NCBI GenBank assembly: GCA_902806335.1
Contig: CADCWG010000098.1
Coordinates: 1 to 33,593, forward strand
DNA: 33,593 nt
Reading direction: 5' to 3'
Source of the DNA: an uncultured Thermomicrobiales bacterium
GTDB taxonomy: Bacteria > Chloroflexota > Chloroflexia > Thermomicrobiales > UBA6265
The notes under the pieces are model-generated. The model made no database searches. It had not been told where the DNA came from and saw nothing but the letters and a program-made list of their open reading frames with translations. The position numbers and the translations under genes are program-made. Below are positions 8,338 to 16,607 of this stretch, one piece after another; position 1 is the stretch's first letter; the number at the start of each line of letters is the position of its first letter.

Positions 8338-8503
8338 TGCGGCCTGACATGGGCGTCCGGGAGCGCCCCGACGACGAGGCGGCGTCGCCCGGCGAACCGG
8401 CCCTGCGTGGTCCCCGCGGGGGCACGTCGGTCCGCTGACCCCCGCCGCCGCCGGACTCCTCGGATGTCCCCATCGCGCAGCTGACCACCCCTGGAGAGCC
8501 CGA

Positions 8504-9535
8504 ATGGCCCAGACCCAGCCGCAGACCCACGGCGGTGGCCTCGCCCGCGATCGGGAGCTGTCGCGCGACTCGGCCGAGGGCAGGAGGCTGGCGACCGCGG
8601 GGGAGGCGGGGCTGGCCGGGCTGGCCGAGGCCGTCCCGCTGCCGGGGGTGGGGAGCGCCGCGCTGATGGGCGAGCGGCGCCAGCGGAGCCTGTGGGGCGA
8701 CGCGTGGCGGCGGCTGATCCGCAACAAGCTGGCGGTGCTCGGGCTGCTGGTGGTCACGACCTTCGTCCTGATGGCCGCGCTCGCCCCCTGGATCGCGCCC
8801 TACAAGCAGTCGGAGGTGGTCGACGTCCGCCTCGCCCGGTACGGGCCGAGCTGGCAGTTCCCGCTCGGCCTGGACCAGAACGGACGGGACATCTTCAGCC
8901 GGCTGGTCTACGGCGCGCGGGTCTCGCTGGTGGTCGGTGTCCTGGCTCAGGCCCTGGTCTTCCTGATCGGGATCCCGCTCGGGGCGGCGGCGGGCTACTT
9001 CGGCGGCAAGATCGACAACTCGCTAATGCGGCTGGTCGATATCGTCTACGCGGTGCCCCAACTCCTGCTGGTGATGATCTTCCTCAACCTCTTCGGGCCG
9101 GGCCTGCGGAACATCTTCCTCGCGATCGGCATCGTGGGGTGGGTGAACGAGGCGCGCCTGATCCGCGGGCAGTTCCTGTCGCTCCGCGAGGCGGAGTACG
9201 TCAACGCCGCCCGGGTCGCGGGCGCCGGCAACACCAAGATCATGTTCAAGCACCTGCTACCGAACAGCCTCACGCCGCTGATCGTCTCGATGACCTTCGG
9301 CATCCCGACGGCGATCTTCACCGAGGCCGCGCTCAGCTTCGTCGGCGTCGGCATCCAGCCGCCCCAGGCGAGCTGGGGGCAGATGGTGGGCCAGGGTAGC
9401 CAGTCCGGGTACGTGCAGTCGGACCCCCACATGCTGCTCTTCCCGGTGCTGGCGATCGGCCTCACGATGCTCGGCTTCACCTTCCTCGGCGACGGCTTGC
9501 GCGACGCCCTCGACGTCAAAGGCAACGAGGCGTGA
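8504..9535 (+). CDS. Peptide ABC transporter permease, DppC/OppC type
   Basis: This is the partner permease of the preceding gene, 343 residues. A hydrophilic N-terminal extension of about 55 residues precedes the OppC N-terminal segment (WRRLIRNKLAVLGLLVV, first helix). Then come the periplasmic motif FPLGLDQNGRDIFSRLVYGARVSL split around the second helix, further helices, and the ATPase-docking EAA loop EYVNAARVAGAGNTKIMFKH. It ends with GDGLRDALDVKGNEA, a standard family terminus. GGAGAG at 8493-8498, five bases before the ATG, supports the start. No oppD/oppF-type ATPase genes accompany it here, so the energising subunits must lie elsewhere, upstream of this window or unlinked. Confidence 0.93.
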   Translation: MAQTQPQTHGGGLARDRELSRDSAEGRRLATAGEAGLAGLAEAVPLPGVGSAALMGERRQRSLWGDAWRRLIRNKLAVLGLLVVTTFVLMAALAPWIAPYKQSEVVDVRLARYGPSWQFPLGLDQNGRDIFSRLVYGARVSLVVGVLAQALVFLIGIPLGAAAGYFGGKIDNSLMRLVDIVYAVPQLLLVMIFLNLFGPGLRNIFLAIGIVGWVNEARLIRGQFLSLREAEYVNAARVAGAGNTKIMFKHLLPNSLTPLIVSMTFGIPTAIFTEAALSFVGVGIQPPQASWGQMVGQGSQSGYVQSDPHMLLFPVLAIGLTMLGFTFLGDGLRDALDVKGNEA

Positions 9536-9536
9536 G

Positions 9537-9579
9537 CGGGACGGGCCGCCACCGCCAACGCGGCGGCTGGCCCGTCCCG
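9537..9579 (+). terminator. Strong hairpin between permease and binding-protein genes
   Basis: CGGGACGGGCC (9537-9547) pairs perfectly with GGCCCGTCCCG (9569-9579). The stem extends inward by GCC/GGC after one bulged T. It begins one base after the permease stop codon. No T-run follows. It could attenuate transcription, or protect the upstream message from 3' decay and so set different levels for permeases and binding protein. Confidence 0.5.
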
Positions 9580-9811
9580 GGCGTGGTGCCGCCGGGCGGC
9601 CAGGAGTGGCGAGGGAAGCCCCCGATCGGTCGGGAAGGGGTTGCGCCCCGGCGCGACCGCTCCCGGATCGTCCGGGGAGACCGTCCTCGGGCAGCGCCGC
9701 CCGACGACGTGGGGAGGTGACGCGGAGACGACCGTCGGCGATCAGCCCGCGCGGCGGGCAGGCATCGGCACGGTGTTGCCGAACGACCACACGGAGCTAC
9801 GGAGGGGACGC

Positions 9812-11632
9812 ATGTCCGAGGTGAACGGGACTGAGGAGCGGCGACGCCGCGACGATCTCGAGGCGCGCCTGCGCGCCGCCAGCATGGGCCGCTTCAGCCG
9901 CCGCAGCCTGCTCCGGGGCGCGACCGTCGCCGCGGCCGGGGCGGGGGCGATCGCGGCCGTGGGCCGGGCGCCGCTGGCCGGCGCCCAGGACGCGGCGCCG
10001 CCACCGGACGCCGAGCAGATCTTCTACAACTACATCATGCAGGAGGACCCGTCGAGCTTCGACTTCAACGCCGACCTCTACGTCGGCGCCGAGACGGAGT
10101 GCTGGGCCGGCCTGCTCACGTTCGATCCGAACGGGACGCCGGTTCCCGACTGGGCGGAGACCTTCACCTCGAACGAGGACGGCTCGGTCTGGACCTTCAA
10201 CATCCGGCCCAACAACCGCGGCTGGACCAACGGCGATCCCGTCACCGCGGCCGACTTCGTCTGGAGCTTCACCCGCACGCTGTCGCCGGCGCCCCTCGGC
10301 GCGGCCGGCCCGAACTCCTACAGCTTCATCCTCTACGACATCAAGAACGCGGAGTCGTTCAGCACCGGGACGCCGGTCGCGCGCGAGGGCGACCCGCTGA
10401 ACGGGAAGGTCGCGACCGAGGCCGACCTCGGGCTGCGGGCGGTCGACGACTGGACGCTCGAGGTCACCCTCGAGGGGCCGCGGGCCAACTTCCCGCAGAA
10501 GGTCGCCTACACCGCCTGCGTGCCGGCCCACCGTCCGTCGGTCGAGCAGCACGGCGAGGAGTGGGCGCTCGGGAACGTGCCGCTGGTGTCCAACGGGCCG
10601 TTCAAGCTCGACCAGTGGGAGAAGGGCGTCCAGTGCCTCCTCTCCAAGCACGAGGGCTACTGGGACGCCGAGCGGATCCGGATCACGAACGTCGTCGACC
10701 CGATCATCCCGGGCGACAACGTCGTGGTGGCCTTCGAGTCCGGCCAGGGCGGGCAGCAGCTCGACTGGGCGCCGGTCGGCGCGTCGGACCTGGAGCGGTT
10801 CCAGAGCGACCCCGAGCTCGGCCCGCTGCTGAAGACCAACGTCTATCCCGGAATCTGGATGCTCCTGCCTTCGAACGGCATCGCGCCGTTCGACAGCCTC
10901 GAGGTCCGCAAGGCCCTCAGCCACGCGGTCGACCGGGAGCGCCTGGCGACCCTGACCCGCGACCTGGTCACCCCGGCGTACTGCATGGTCCCGCCGGGGG
11001 TCTACGGCTACCTCGACGACCCGGCGCTCGAAGAGCTGCAGCGCTTCGACCCGGCGCTGGCGATGGAGTCGCTGGTCGGGACGCCCTACGAGGGCGGCCA
11101 GAACTGGCCCGAGGTCGAGATCCTGATGCGGGCCAACGAGGGCCAGATCAACTCGAACCTGATGATCAACGACATCGTCGACCAGCTCCAGCAGAACCTG
11201 GGGCTGGCGGTGACGATCAACGAACTGCAGGAGAACGCGTTCCGCGACGCGCTCCTCACCAACACGGCGCCGCTGGTCTGGATCCGCTGGTGGTACGACT
11301 ACCCGGACCCCGACAACGGCTACTACGACATGTTCTATGGCGCCAAGCCGGCCGGCTCGAAGCGCCAGGCCTGGGCGAACGCCGAGTTCGACCGGATCGC
11401 CGTGCAGGCCAAGGGCGAGCTGGACCCGGAGGCTCGCCTCGCCCTCTACCGCCAGTGCGAAGAGATCATCCAGACCGATGTCGGGTACATCCCGGTGGCG
11501 TTCCGGGTCGACCAGAACGCGTTCAAGCCGTGGGTCCAGAACCTGCCGGTCAGCCAGCTCGGCTCGACCGTGCCCGACGGCAACATCTTCGTCCGGGCGA
11601 TGACCCAGATGTACATCTCCGGCCGCGAGTAG
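9812..11632 (+). CDS. Tat-exported peptide ABC transporter substrate-binding protein (SBP family 5)
   Basis: This 606-residue extracytoplasmic solute receptor belongs to the adjacent permeases. The N-terminus carries a twin-arginine signal: FSRRSLLRG (Arg30-Arg31), then an Ala/Gly-rich hydrophobic stretch and a likely signal-peptidase I site after LAGA (about residue 58). There is no lipobox cysteine, so the anchoring mode is unclear. The mature part has SBP_bac_5 hallmarks: LLTFDPNGTPVPDWAETFTS near the start, SVWTFNIRPN, GDPVTAADFVWSFTRTLSP, FESGQ and VRKALSHAVDRERLA, and a late YPDPDNGYYDMFYG segment. GGAGGGG at 9801-9807 fixes the ATG at 9812; an upstream in-frame start at 9641 would bury the Tat signal. 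Family peptides, sugars or opines are possible ligands. Confidence 0.92.
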   Translation: MSEVNGTEERRRRDDLEARLRAASMGRFSRRSLLRGATVAAAGAGAIAAVGRAPLAGAQDAAPPPDAEQIFYNYIMQEDPSSFDFNADLYVGAETECWAGLLTFDPNGTPVPDWAETFTSNEDGSVWTFNIRPNNRGWTNGDPVTAADFVWSFTRTLSPAPLGAAGPNSYSFILYDIKNAESFSTGTPVAREGDPLNGKVATEADLGLRAVDDWTLEVTLEGPRANFPQKVAYTACVPAHRPSVEQHGEEWALGNVPLVSNGPFKLDQWEKGVQCLLSKHEGYWDAERIRITNVVDPIIPGDNVVVAFESGQGGQQLDWAPVGASDLERFQSDPELGPLLKTNVYPGIWMLLPSNGIAPFDSLEVRKALSHAVDRERLATLTRDLVTPAYCMVPPGVYGYLDDPALEELQRFDPALAMESLVGTPYEGGQNWPEVEILMRANEGQINSNLMINDIVDQLQQNLGLAVTINELQENAFRDALLTNTAPLVWIRWWYDYPDPDNGYYDMFYGAKPAGSKRQAWANAEFDRIAVQAKGELDPEARLALYRQCEEIIQTDVGYIPVAFRVDQNAFKPWVQNLPVSQLGSTVPDGNIFVRAMTQMYISGRE

Positions 11633-11680
11633 CGCCTGGGCCGCGCGGCGCGGTCCTCACTGACCGGCGGTACGGATGGA

Positions 11681-11710
11681 GCCGGGGCACCCCATGAGGG
11701 GTGCCCCGGC
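11681..11710 (+). terminator. Perfect 13-bp hairpin ending the transporter transcript
   Basis: GCCGGGGCACCCC (11681-11693), loop ATGA, GGGGTGCCCCGGC (11698-11710). The stem lies 48 bases after the binding-protein stop codon. Only scattered T residues follow (GCCGTCTGTG), so it is a terminator-like stem without a classical T-run. Confidence 0.6.
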
Positions 11711-11867
11711 GCCGTCTGTGCGACACCCCGGCGGGCGGCCTCCCGCGGCCGCGTGGCTGGCGCGTGGCGGGGAGACATCCCGACGCGCCGGCGGACAGAC
11801 CCCCTCCGAGGCGGTCGGACCGACCCCGGTGCGGCCATGCGATACTCGGCGCTCGGCGACCGGCGAT

Positions 11868-11876
11868 GGAGGAGGG
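11868..11876 (+). promoter_or_regulatory. Ribosome binding site that decides the ilvE start
   Basis: GGAGGAGGG ends four bases before GTG 11881. The in-frame ATG at 11866 overlaps this site and has none of its own, so GTG is preferred. Confidence 0.65.
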
Positions 11877-11880
11877 ACCC

Positions 11881-12831
11881 GTGGGCGACGCGCACCCGAC
11901 GTACCTGTGGTGGAACGGCAAGCAGACCCGGTGGGAGGACGCCACCGTCCACGTCACCGACCTCGGCTGGTCGACGGTGGGTGCCGTCTTCGAGGGCATC
12001 CGGGCCTACTGGGACGACGGCGCCGAGGAGCTCTACATCTTCCGGCTGCGCGAGCACCTCGACCGCCTCCACCAATCGACCAAGCTCGTCCGGCTGCCCC
12101 TCGCGTACTCGACCGACGAGCTCACCCGGGCGACGCTCAACCTGCTCCGCGCCAACGGGACCCGGGAGGACACCTACATCCGACCGATGGCGTACACCGC
12201 CAACACCAGCGGCAAGCGGTTCGCCCAGGTGGGCCAGGACAGCGACCTCCTGATCAACACCAACCCGATGCCGTCCCACCTGCTAACGGGCCATGCCCAG
12301 CACGCGAAGGTCAGCTCCTGGACGCGGATCAGCGACAACGTGATGCCGCCGCGGGCCAAAAATTTCTCGAACTACCGCAATGGGCAACTGGCCTCGATGG
12401 AGGCGAGGACCGACGGCTACGATGTCGCGTTCCTGCTCAACCCGGCCGGCAAGGTCTCGGAGGCCCCGGGGGCCTGCGTGGCGATGGTCCGCGACGGCCG
12501 TCTGATCACCCCCGATGTCGGCAGCGGGATCCTGGAGAGCATCACCCGCGACGCGCTGATCACGCTCGTCCGGGAGGTCCTCGGCGTCGAGGTCGTCGAG
12601 CGCCCGATCGACCGGACCGAGCTCTACCTGGCCGACGAGGTCTTCACCTGCGGCACGGCCGCCGAGATCACGCCGATCCTCTCGGTCGACCGCTACGACG
12701 TCGGCGATGGCCAGATCGGGCCGCTGACGCGGGAGCTCGAGCGTCGCTTCCACGACGTCCTGCGGGGCCGGGAAGAGCGCTACGCCCACTGGCGGACCCC
12801 GGTCGGCGTGGGGGCACTGGCCACGGCCTAG
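11881..12831 (+). CDS. ilvE: Branched-chain amino acid aminotransferase (class IV, PLP)
   Basis: A 316-residue fold-type IV aminotransferase, the last step of valine, leucine and isoleucine synthesis and the first of their breakdown. Visible marks are the N-terminal WWNGKQTRWEDATVHVTD strand pair, the substrate-side VFEGIRAYW, and the helix FRLREHLDRLHQSTKLV. Next come YIRPMAY, the PLP lysine in RAKNFSNYRNG (Lys160), LLNPAGKVSEAPGACVAMV with the Glu that contacts the PLP pyridine nitrogen, and the FTCGTAAEITPI loop for PLP phosphate. The EAPGAC version of the usual EGxGxN motif differs slightly from E. coli IlvE. Class IV relatives (D-amino acid transaminase, ADC lyase) are less likely because VFEGIRAYW and CGTAAEITPI are branched-chain-type. 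It stands as a single gene with its own terminator. Confidence 0.93.
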   Translation: MGDAHPTYLWWNGKQTRWEDATVHVTDLGWSTVGAVFEGIRAYWDDGAEELYIFRLREHLDRLHQSTKLVRLPLAYSTDELTRATLNLLRANGTREDTYIRPMAYTANTSGKRFAQVGQDSDLLINTNPMPSHLLTGHAQHAKVSSWTRISDNVMPPRAKNFSNYRNGQLASMEARTDGYDVAFLLNPAGKVSEAPGACVAMVRDGRLITPDVGSGILESITRDALITLVREVLGVEVVERPIDRTELYLADEVFTCGTAAEITPILSVDRYDVGDGQIGPLTRELERRFHDVLRGREERYAHWRTPVGVGALATA

Positions 12832-12862
12832 GCTTCCGTCGCGCCAAGTCCATCCAGTCGAG

Positions 12863-12896
12863 CACGGTCCGAGTCCGGTTTCTCGGGCCGTGTTTT
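12863..12896 (+). terminator. Intrinsic terminator of ilvE
   Basis: CACGGTCCGAG (12863-12873) pairs with CTCGGGCCGTG (12882-12892) through 11 positions, one of them a G-U pair on the + strand RNA. An eight-base loop lies between, and TTTT (12893-12896) follows directly. It is the only hairpin in the window with a clear T-run. Confidence 0.8.
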
Positions 12897-14029
12897 GGCT
12901 GTGGGGCGCCCGACGGCCCCTCCTTGCCCGCGAGCCGAGACGTCACCGGGTCCTGTCTGCGGGATCGGTGCTCGTCGAGCGCGCCCCAGCACGCATCCCC
13001 CAGCGGGATAGGCCGTCACCTGGCGGTGCACCACCGGGGAGCAGGCAGTCGTCGACGCGGTGATCTCGCGGCGGCGCCCGATCCAACCCCGGACCTCGGC
13101 GGGCACGGCGGCAGCCGCGTCGCACCCGATCCCGACCAGCGTCGGCGGGCCGGCGGTCAACGGGCCGGCGGTGGCCGGGCCACCGGGTGGCGCCATACCG
13201 TCCCCAGGTGGTCGGCTGGGGGATGCGGTTGCACGGCCGTCCCCGTGCCCGCCTGGGGCAGGCCCCGGGCTCGGGGACGAAGCCGGCTCAAGCCGGCTGT
13301 CGTCCCGCCGGGCGCGCTTCGCGCGACCACCTCGAACCTGTAGAACTCCTGGCCGGCACTTCGGCTGCGGCCTCCGAGACTCCCTCTCAGCGTGTCGCCG
13401 TCCCGTCGGGGTGGACCCGGAGGCGGACGTCCCCCCACGACTCCTGGGCCAAGTGACCCGGTGTCACGGCAGCCCGCGATGGCGTCGGCCGGTCGACGCC
13501 GCGGCATCGCCCCGCCGATCCCTCGGCGCTCCCCCCTGAGGCGGTGGACAGTCGCCCCACGTCACCGATCCCCCCTGCCAGTTCTCCCCGCCCGTTCCCC
13601 AACCACGGCCATCGCGCTCGGGGCCCGGTGTCAGGAGCACGCGGCGCGCCCCCTTCTGTCCCTCATCGTCCCCGTCCTCCGGCTCGGCAGACGGGCCGCG
13701 CGGCGAACGGGGACGACGGCGACGCAGCGACGTAAGGTCGGCCCGCCGACGAGACCGATCGCTCGACAGGGGACGCGGAGGGGGACGCGGGGCGACCTCG
13801 GCCGGCGATTCCGGCCGTCGTCCGTGGACGGATGGCCGTGGAGTCCGCTCGGCCGCCGTGTGGCCCGGCATGAGGGGCCTCGGCGTGTAACGAGCGCCCC
13901 TTGCGCTGAACACCGAAGCGCCGTCGGCCACGTAGACTCTGAAGCCACGCCGACCGCGGCGCCGGCATCCCCTTCGTGTTCTTCGCCGGTAGCCGGCAGC
14001 CATCCGACCTCACGAGGAGCAGTACGGCC
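12897..14029. other. About 1.1 kb with no recognisable gene
   Basis: Several frames stay open here on both strands, but their translations are Arg/Pro/Gly-rich, mutually overlapping and without family motifs. The strong third-position GC bias of the neighbouring genes is not held in any one frame. A 15-base repeat (CGGGCCGGCGGT twice, about 13145-13173) and a 12-base repeat (GGGGACGCGGA-like, about 13770-13795) occur. I see no tRNA, terminator or transposase. It may be a decayed gene region or a long regulatory spacer. Confidence 0.45.
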
Positions 14030-15409
14030 GTGCCCGACTCCCGTCCGTCACCCGACTTCCCCGTCTCATCCCCGCGACGAGGCGGGATCGCGCCGCGCGG
14101 CCCGCGCGTCGTCGCCGCGCTGCGTCCGATGCGGCATGTCCTGACGCTCTCGCTGCTGGCGCTGGTCTTTGGCGCCGGGGTCCTGGTCGACCGCGCGGTG
14201 CTCCTGCCGACGGACCGCGCCGGCGCGGGGGCGGCGCAGGTCGACGCCGCGCCTGAGACCGACCGCCTGGCCGGGGCGGCCGGGTATCAGATTCTCGAGG
14301 AAACCTGGGAGGTCATCCAGGAGCAGTACGTCGACCTCGCGAACGTCGACCAGACGGCGTTATTCCGGGGCGCGAGCGCCGGGATGGTCGAGGCCCTCGG
14401 CGATACCGGGCACTCGCGCTTCCTCGACCCGGCCGAAGCCGAGGCATTCGAGCGGGCGCTCAACAGCGAGGTGATCGGGATCGGCTTCTCCCTGGTCGAC
14501 CGCGGCGGCCAGGTCATCGTTGGCGGCGTCGTCGACGGCGGGCCGGCCGACGAGGCGGGGGTCCAGGCCGGGGACGTTGTCCTCGCGGTGGATGGCGAGG
14601 ACACGGTCGGCGCGCCGCTCGAGACGGTCGGCGACCTGCTTGCCGGAGAGGCGGGCGAAGACGTCGCCCTCCGGTTCTACCGGCCCGCCAGCGACGAGGA
14701 GTTCGCCGTCGACCTTACCCGGCGCCTCATCGAGATCGACCCGGTCTCCTGGGGGATGCTGCCCGACGGCATCGCGTTCATCCGGATCAGCGTCTTCGCG
14801 ACGGGGGCGACCGAGGGGCTGCGCGAGGCCATCGCCGGCGCCGAGCGGGAGGGGGCGGTCGGCGTCGTGCTCGACCTCCGCGGCAACCCCGGCGGGCTCG
14901 TCTCCGAGGCGATCGGCGTCGCCAGCCAGTTCCTCGAGCCGGGAACGGTCCTCTTCCAGCAGGCGGGGCGCGACGACGACCCCGTGGCGGTCCCGGCGTC
15001 CGGCGAGGGCGACGCCTACGACCTACCGCTGACCGTGCTGGTCAACCGCGGCTCGGCCTCGGCGGCGGAGATCGTCGGGGCGGCCCTCCGCGACAACGGG
15101 CGTGCCACCCTGATCGGGCAGCAGACGTTCGGGACCGGCACCGTGCTCACCCCGGTCGATCTCCCCGACGGCTCCGTCGTGGTCATCGGCTCCCAGCGCT
15201 GGCTGACCGCCGACGGCGGGTCGGTCTGGAGAGAGGGCGTGGCGCCAGACGAGGTGGTGCAGATTCCCTACGGCGAGCAACCCGTCATCCCGAGCGACGA
15301 CCCCGAGATCACCCGTGCCGAACTGGGACGGCTGGAGGATCCACAGCTGGTCGCCGCGCAGGCGGACGCCGCCGAGCAAGTGGCCACGGCGAGGGCAGGG
15401 GACAACTAG
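14030..15409 (+). CDS. Membrane-anchored PDZ/S41 (C-terminal processing type) protease, catalytic Lys replaced
   Basis: This 459-residue protein has one N-terminal membrane segment (HVLTLSLLALVFGAGVLV, about residues 36-53), which would place the rest outside the membrane. A helical region (WEVIQEQYVD...) leads to a PDZ domain (about 140-230; IGIGFSLVDRGGQVIVGGVV then GPADEAGVQAGDVVLAVDG) and an S41 peptidase core with VVLDLRGNPGGLVSEA and the serine motif NRGSASAAEIVGAALRDNGRA (catalytic Ser about 344). At the place where Prc/CtpA enzymes carry the catalytic lysine (TFGKG) this one has TFGTG (Thr369). It may therefore be inactive, use another base, or belong to a variant subfamily. GTG 14030 is preceded by GAGGAG at ten bases; ATG 14129 has no such site but would still keep the anchor. 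Confidence 0.85.
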   Translation: MPDSRPSPDFPVSSPRRGGIAPRGPRVVAALRPMRHVLTLSLLALVFGAGVLVDRAVLLPTDRAGAGAAQVDAAPETDRLAGAAGYQILEETWEVIQEQYVDLANVDQTALFRGASAGMVEALGDTGHSRFLDPAEAEAFERALNSEVIGIGFSLVDRGGQVIVGGVVDGGPADEAGVQAGDVVLAVDGEDTVGAPLETVGDLLAGEAGEDVALRFYRPASDEEFAVDLTRRLIEIDPVSWGMLPDGIAFIRISVFATGATEGLREAIAGAEREGAVGVVLDLRGNPGGLVSEAIGVASQFLEPGTVLFQQAGRDDDPVAVPASGEGDAYDLPLTVLVNRGSASAAEIVGAALRDNGRATLIGQQTFGTGTVLTPVDLPDGSVVVIGSQRWLTADGGSVWREGVAPDEVVQIPYGEQPVIPSDDPEITRAELGRLEDPQLVAAQADAAEQVATARAGDN

Positions 15410-15456
15410 TGGCGCCAGCGGCCAACTGGCACGCGCCCTGCAAGATGGCCCCGCAG

Positions 15457-15470
15457 CCCAACCGTTTGGG
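15457..15470 (+). promoter_or_regulatory. Small inverted repeat ahead of the small hydrophilic gene
   Basis: CCCAA (15457-15461) and TTGGG (15466-15470) flank a four-base loop, in a locally AT-richer patch 22 bases before the start codon at 15492. It could be an operator or a leader hairpin; no factor can be named. Confidence 0.25.
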
Positions 15471-15491
15471 TGCCGCACCAGGAGGGACACC

Positions 15492-15905
15492 ATGTCGTAC
15501 CCGTACCCACAGGACCGCCACCGCGACCGCCGGGAGAAGGGCGAGCAGCCCTACAAGGACGCCAAGGAGTCGCTGACCCAGTCGTCGGCCACCATCCAGG
15601 CCCAGGAGGAGACCTTCGGCGCGGACCTGCGCGACAAGCTGGCCGAGACGGAGAACGCGAACCGACCGTCGGCGGAGACGCTCTCCCTGATGGAGCAGGC
15701 CGGCAATGAAGTCCGGTCCGCCGCCGAGCGGGAGCAGGGCGACGCCGTCGGCGAGACGTCGACCGGCGGTGGGGAGGACGGTGGGGGTACCGGCGGCCAC
15801 CACGAGACGACCCCGGACGAACTGGATGACCTGCGCCACTCCAGCGGCGCGATCGGGCGCCGCGGGCACGACGAGCCGGACGTGGAGGAAGACGAGGAGC
15901 ACTGA
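15492..15905 (+). CDS. Small acidic hydrophilic protein of unknown function
   Basis: A 137-residue protein without signal peptide or membrane segment. ATG 15492 has a strong ribosome site (AGGAGGGA, about six bases upstream), which is the main reason for believing it is a gene. The N-terminal third is basic and Tyr/Asp/Arg-rich (SYPYPQDRHRDRR). The middle is helix-prone and rich in Ser/Thr/Glu/Gln, and a Gly-rich linker (GGGEDGGGTGGHHE) leads to an acidic end (DVEEDEEH). The composition suggests an intrinsically disordered, possibly stress-related protein. I recognise no domain. It follows the S41 protease gene by 82 bases on the same strand and converges with another small hydrophilic gene. 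Confidence 0.6.
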   Translation: MSYPYPQDRHRDRREKGEQPYKDAKESLTQSSATIQAQEETFGADLRDKLAETENANRPSAETLSLMEQAGNEVRSAAEREQGDAVGETSTGGGEDGGGTGGHHETTPDELDDLRHSSGAIGRRGHDEPDVEEDEEH

Positions 15906-15907
15906 GC

Positions 15908-15925
15908 GGGGCGGCGCCTCGCCCC
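15908..15925 (+). terminator. Short hairpin after the small hydrophilic gene
   Basis: GGGGCG (15908-15913) pairs with CGCCCC (15920-15925) two bases after the stop codon. There is no T-run; it is weak evidence for a transcript end in this convergent gap. Confidence 0.3.
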
Positions 15926-16031
15926 GGCCCGCGTCGGCACGGTGAGCCGGACCAATCCGGGCCGGGAAGGCCGAGACGGCCCCGCCCGCCGGCGGGGAAC
16001 GTCCCGGCCCTCCTCGGCCGGCCGCGGGCGC

Positions 16032-16298
16032 CTACCCGTTGCCGCTCGCCTGCTTGTCGCCCCGGTTGCCGGACCCGAAGCCGCCCTGGGTGATGCGTCC
16101 GGCCGCGTCGGTGTCGGAGGCCGGGCCTTCTTCGGCCGCCCGCCGCCGCTCGGCCTGCTGCAGCATCTCGTCGGCCTGGGCATAGGTGATCTCGCCCGAC
16201 TCGGCCGCCCGCTCCAGCTCGTCGGACGCGAGCAACTCGTCGATCGACCTGGCTGGAGCGCCGGGCGCCGCATGGTCGCGGTCGTTGGTGTCGGTCAT
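16032..16298 (-). CDS. Small hydrophilic protein of unknown function
   Basis: An 88-residue protein read leftward. AGGGG lies five bases before its ATG, giving good support for the start; the frame stays open far upstream, but only this start has a ribosome site. The middle forms a clear amphipathic, helix-prone stretch (SIDELLASDELERAAESGEI then QADEMLQQAERRRAAEE). The end is Gly/Asn-rich (TQGGFGSGNRGDKQASGNG). No domain, signal or membrane helix is visible. Its charged, low-hydrophobicity make-up resembles the convergent gene at 15492-15905, though the sequences are not alike. Confidence 0.6.
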   Translation of the reverse strand: MTDTNDRDHAAPGAPARSIDELLASDELERAAESGEITYAQADEMLQQAERRRAAEEGPASDTDAAGRITQGGFGSGNRGDKQASGNG

Positions 16299-16496
16299 CG
16301 GTTCCCCTGACGGTCTGGCGTACCCGCCGCGTCGCCGAGGCGGGACTCGACACTGGCCGGACGACTCCGTTTCCGGCCGTGGCAGGCGGGTTGCAAGAAC
16401 GGTGCCGATTGGCCGGCGCCTGACCGGTCTTCCACCGCGCACCGCCCCGGGAACGACTCGGCCGCACAGCCCTCCGGCGGGACCGCCCGGTCGGCG

Positions 16497-16505
16497 TGGT
16501 ATTCT
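16497..16505 (+). promoter_or_regulatory. Candidate extended -10 promoter for gtrA
   Basis: TGG followed by TATTCT (16500-16505), about 103 bases before the gtrA start. No convincing -35 box is seen. A nearly identical GTGGTATT word occurs upstream of the flavoprotein gene at 19247-19254. Confidence 0.35.
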
Positions 16506-16607
16506 CGGGCCGCCTGCGCCGCTGTCGTCGCGCCGTGGCCCGTCGGATGTGGCCGCCTGTCGCCCGCCGCCCGCAATTCGACGCCGTCCCTGGAGGACCC
16601 CGCGCAG

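Noticed and set aside
13325..13350. A GGTTCGAG word on the - strand as a tRNA T-loop
   Set aside because: The flanking bases do not form the T stem and no acceptor, D or anticodon arms are present.
13392..14144. A 250-residue + strand open frame before the S41 protease
   Set aside because: Ser/Pro/Arg-rich without domain or ribosome site, and overlapping the protease start in another frame.
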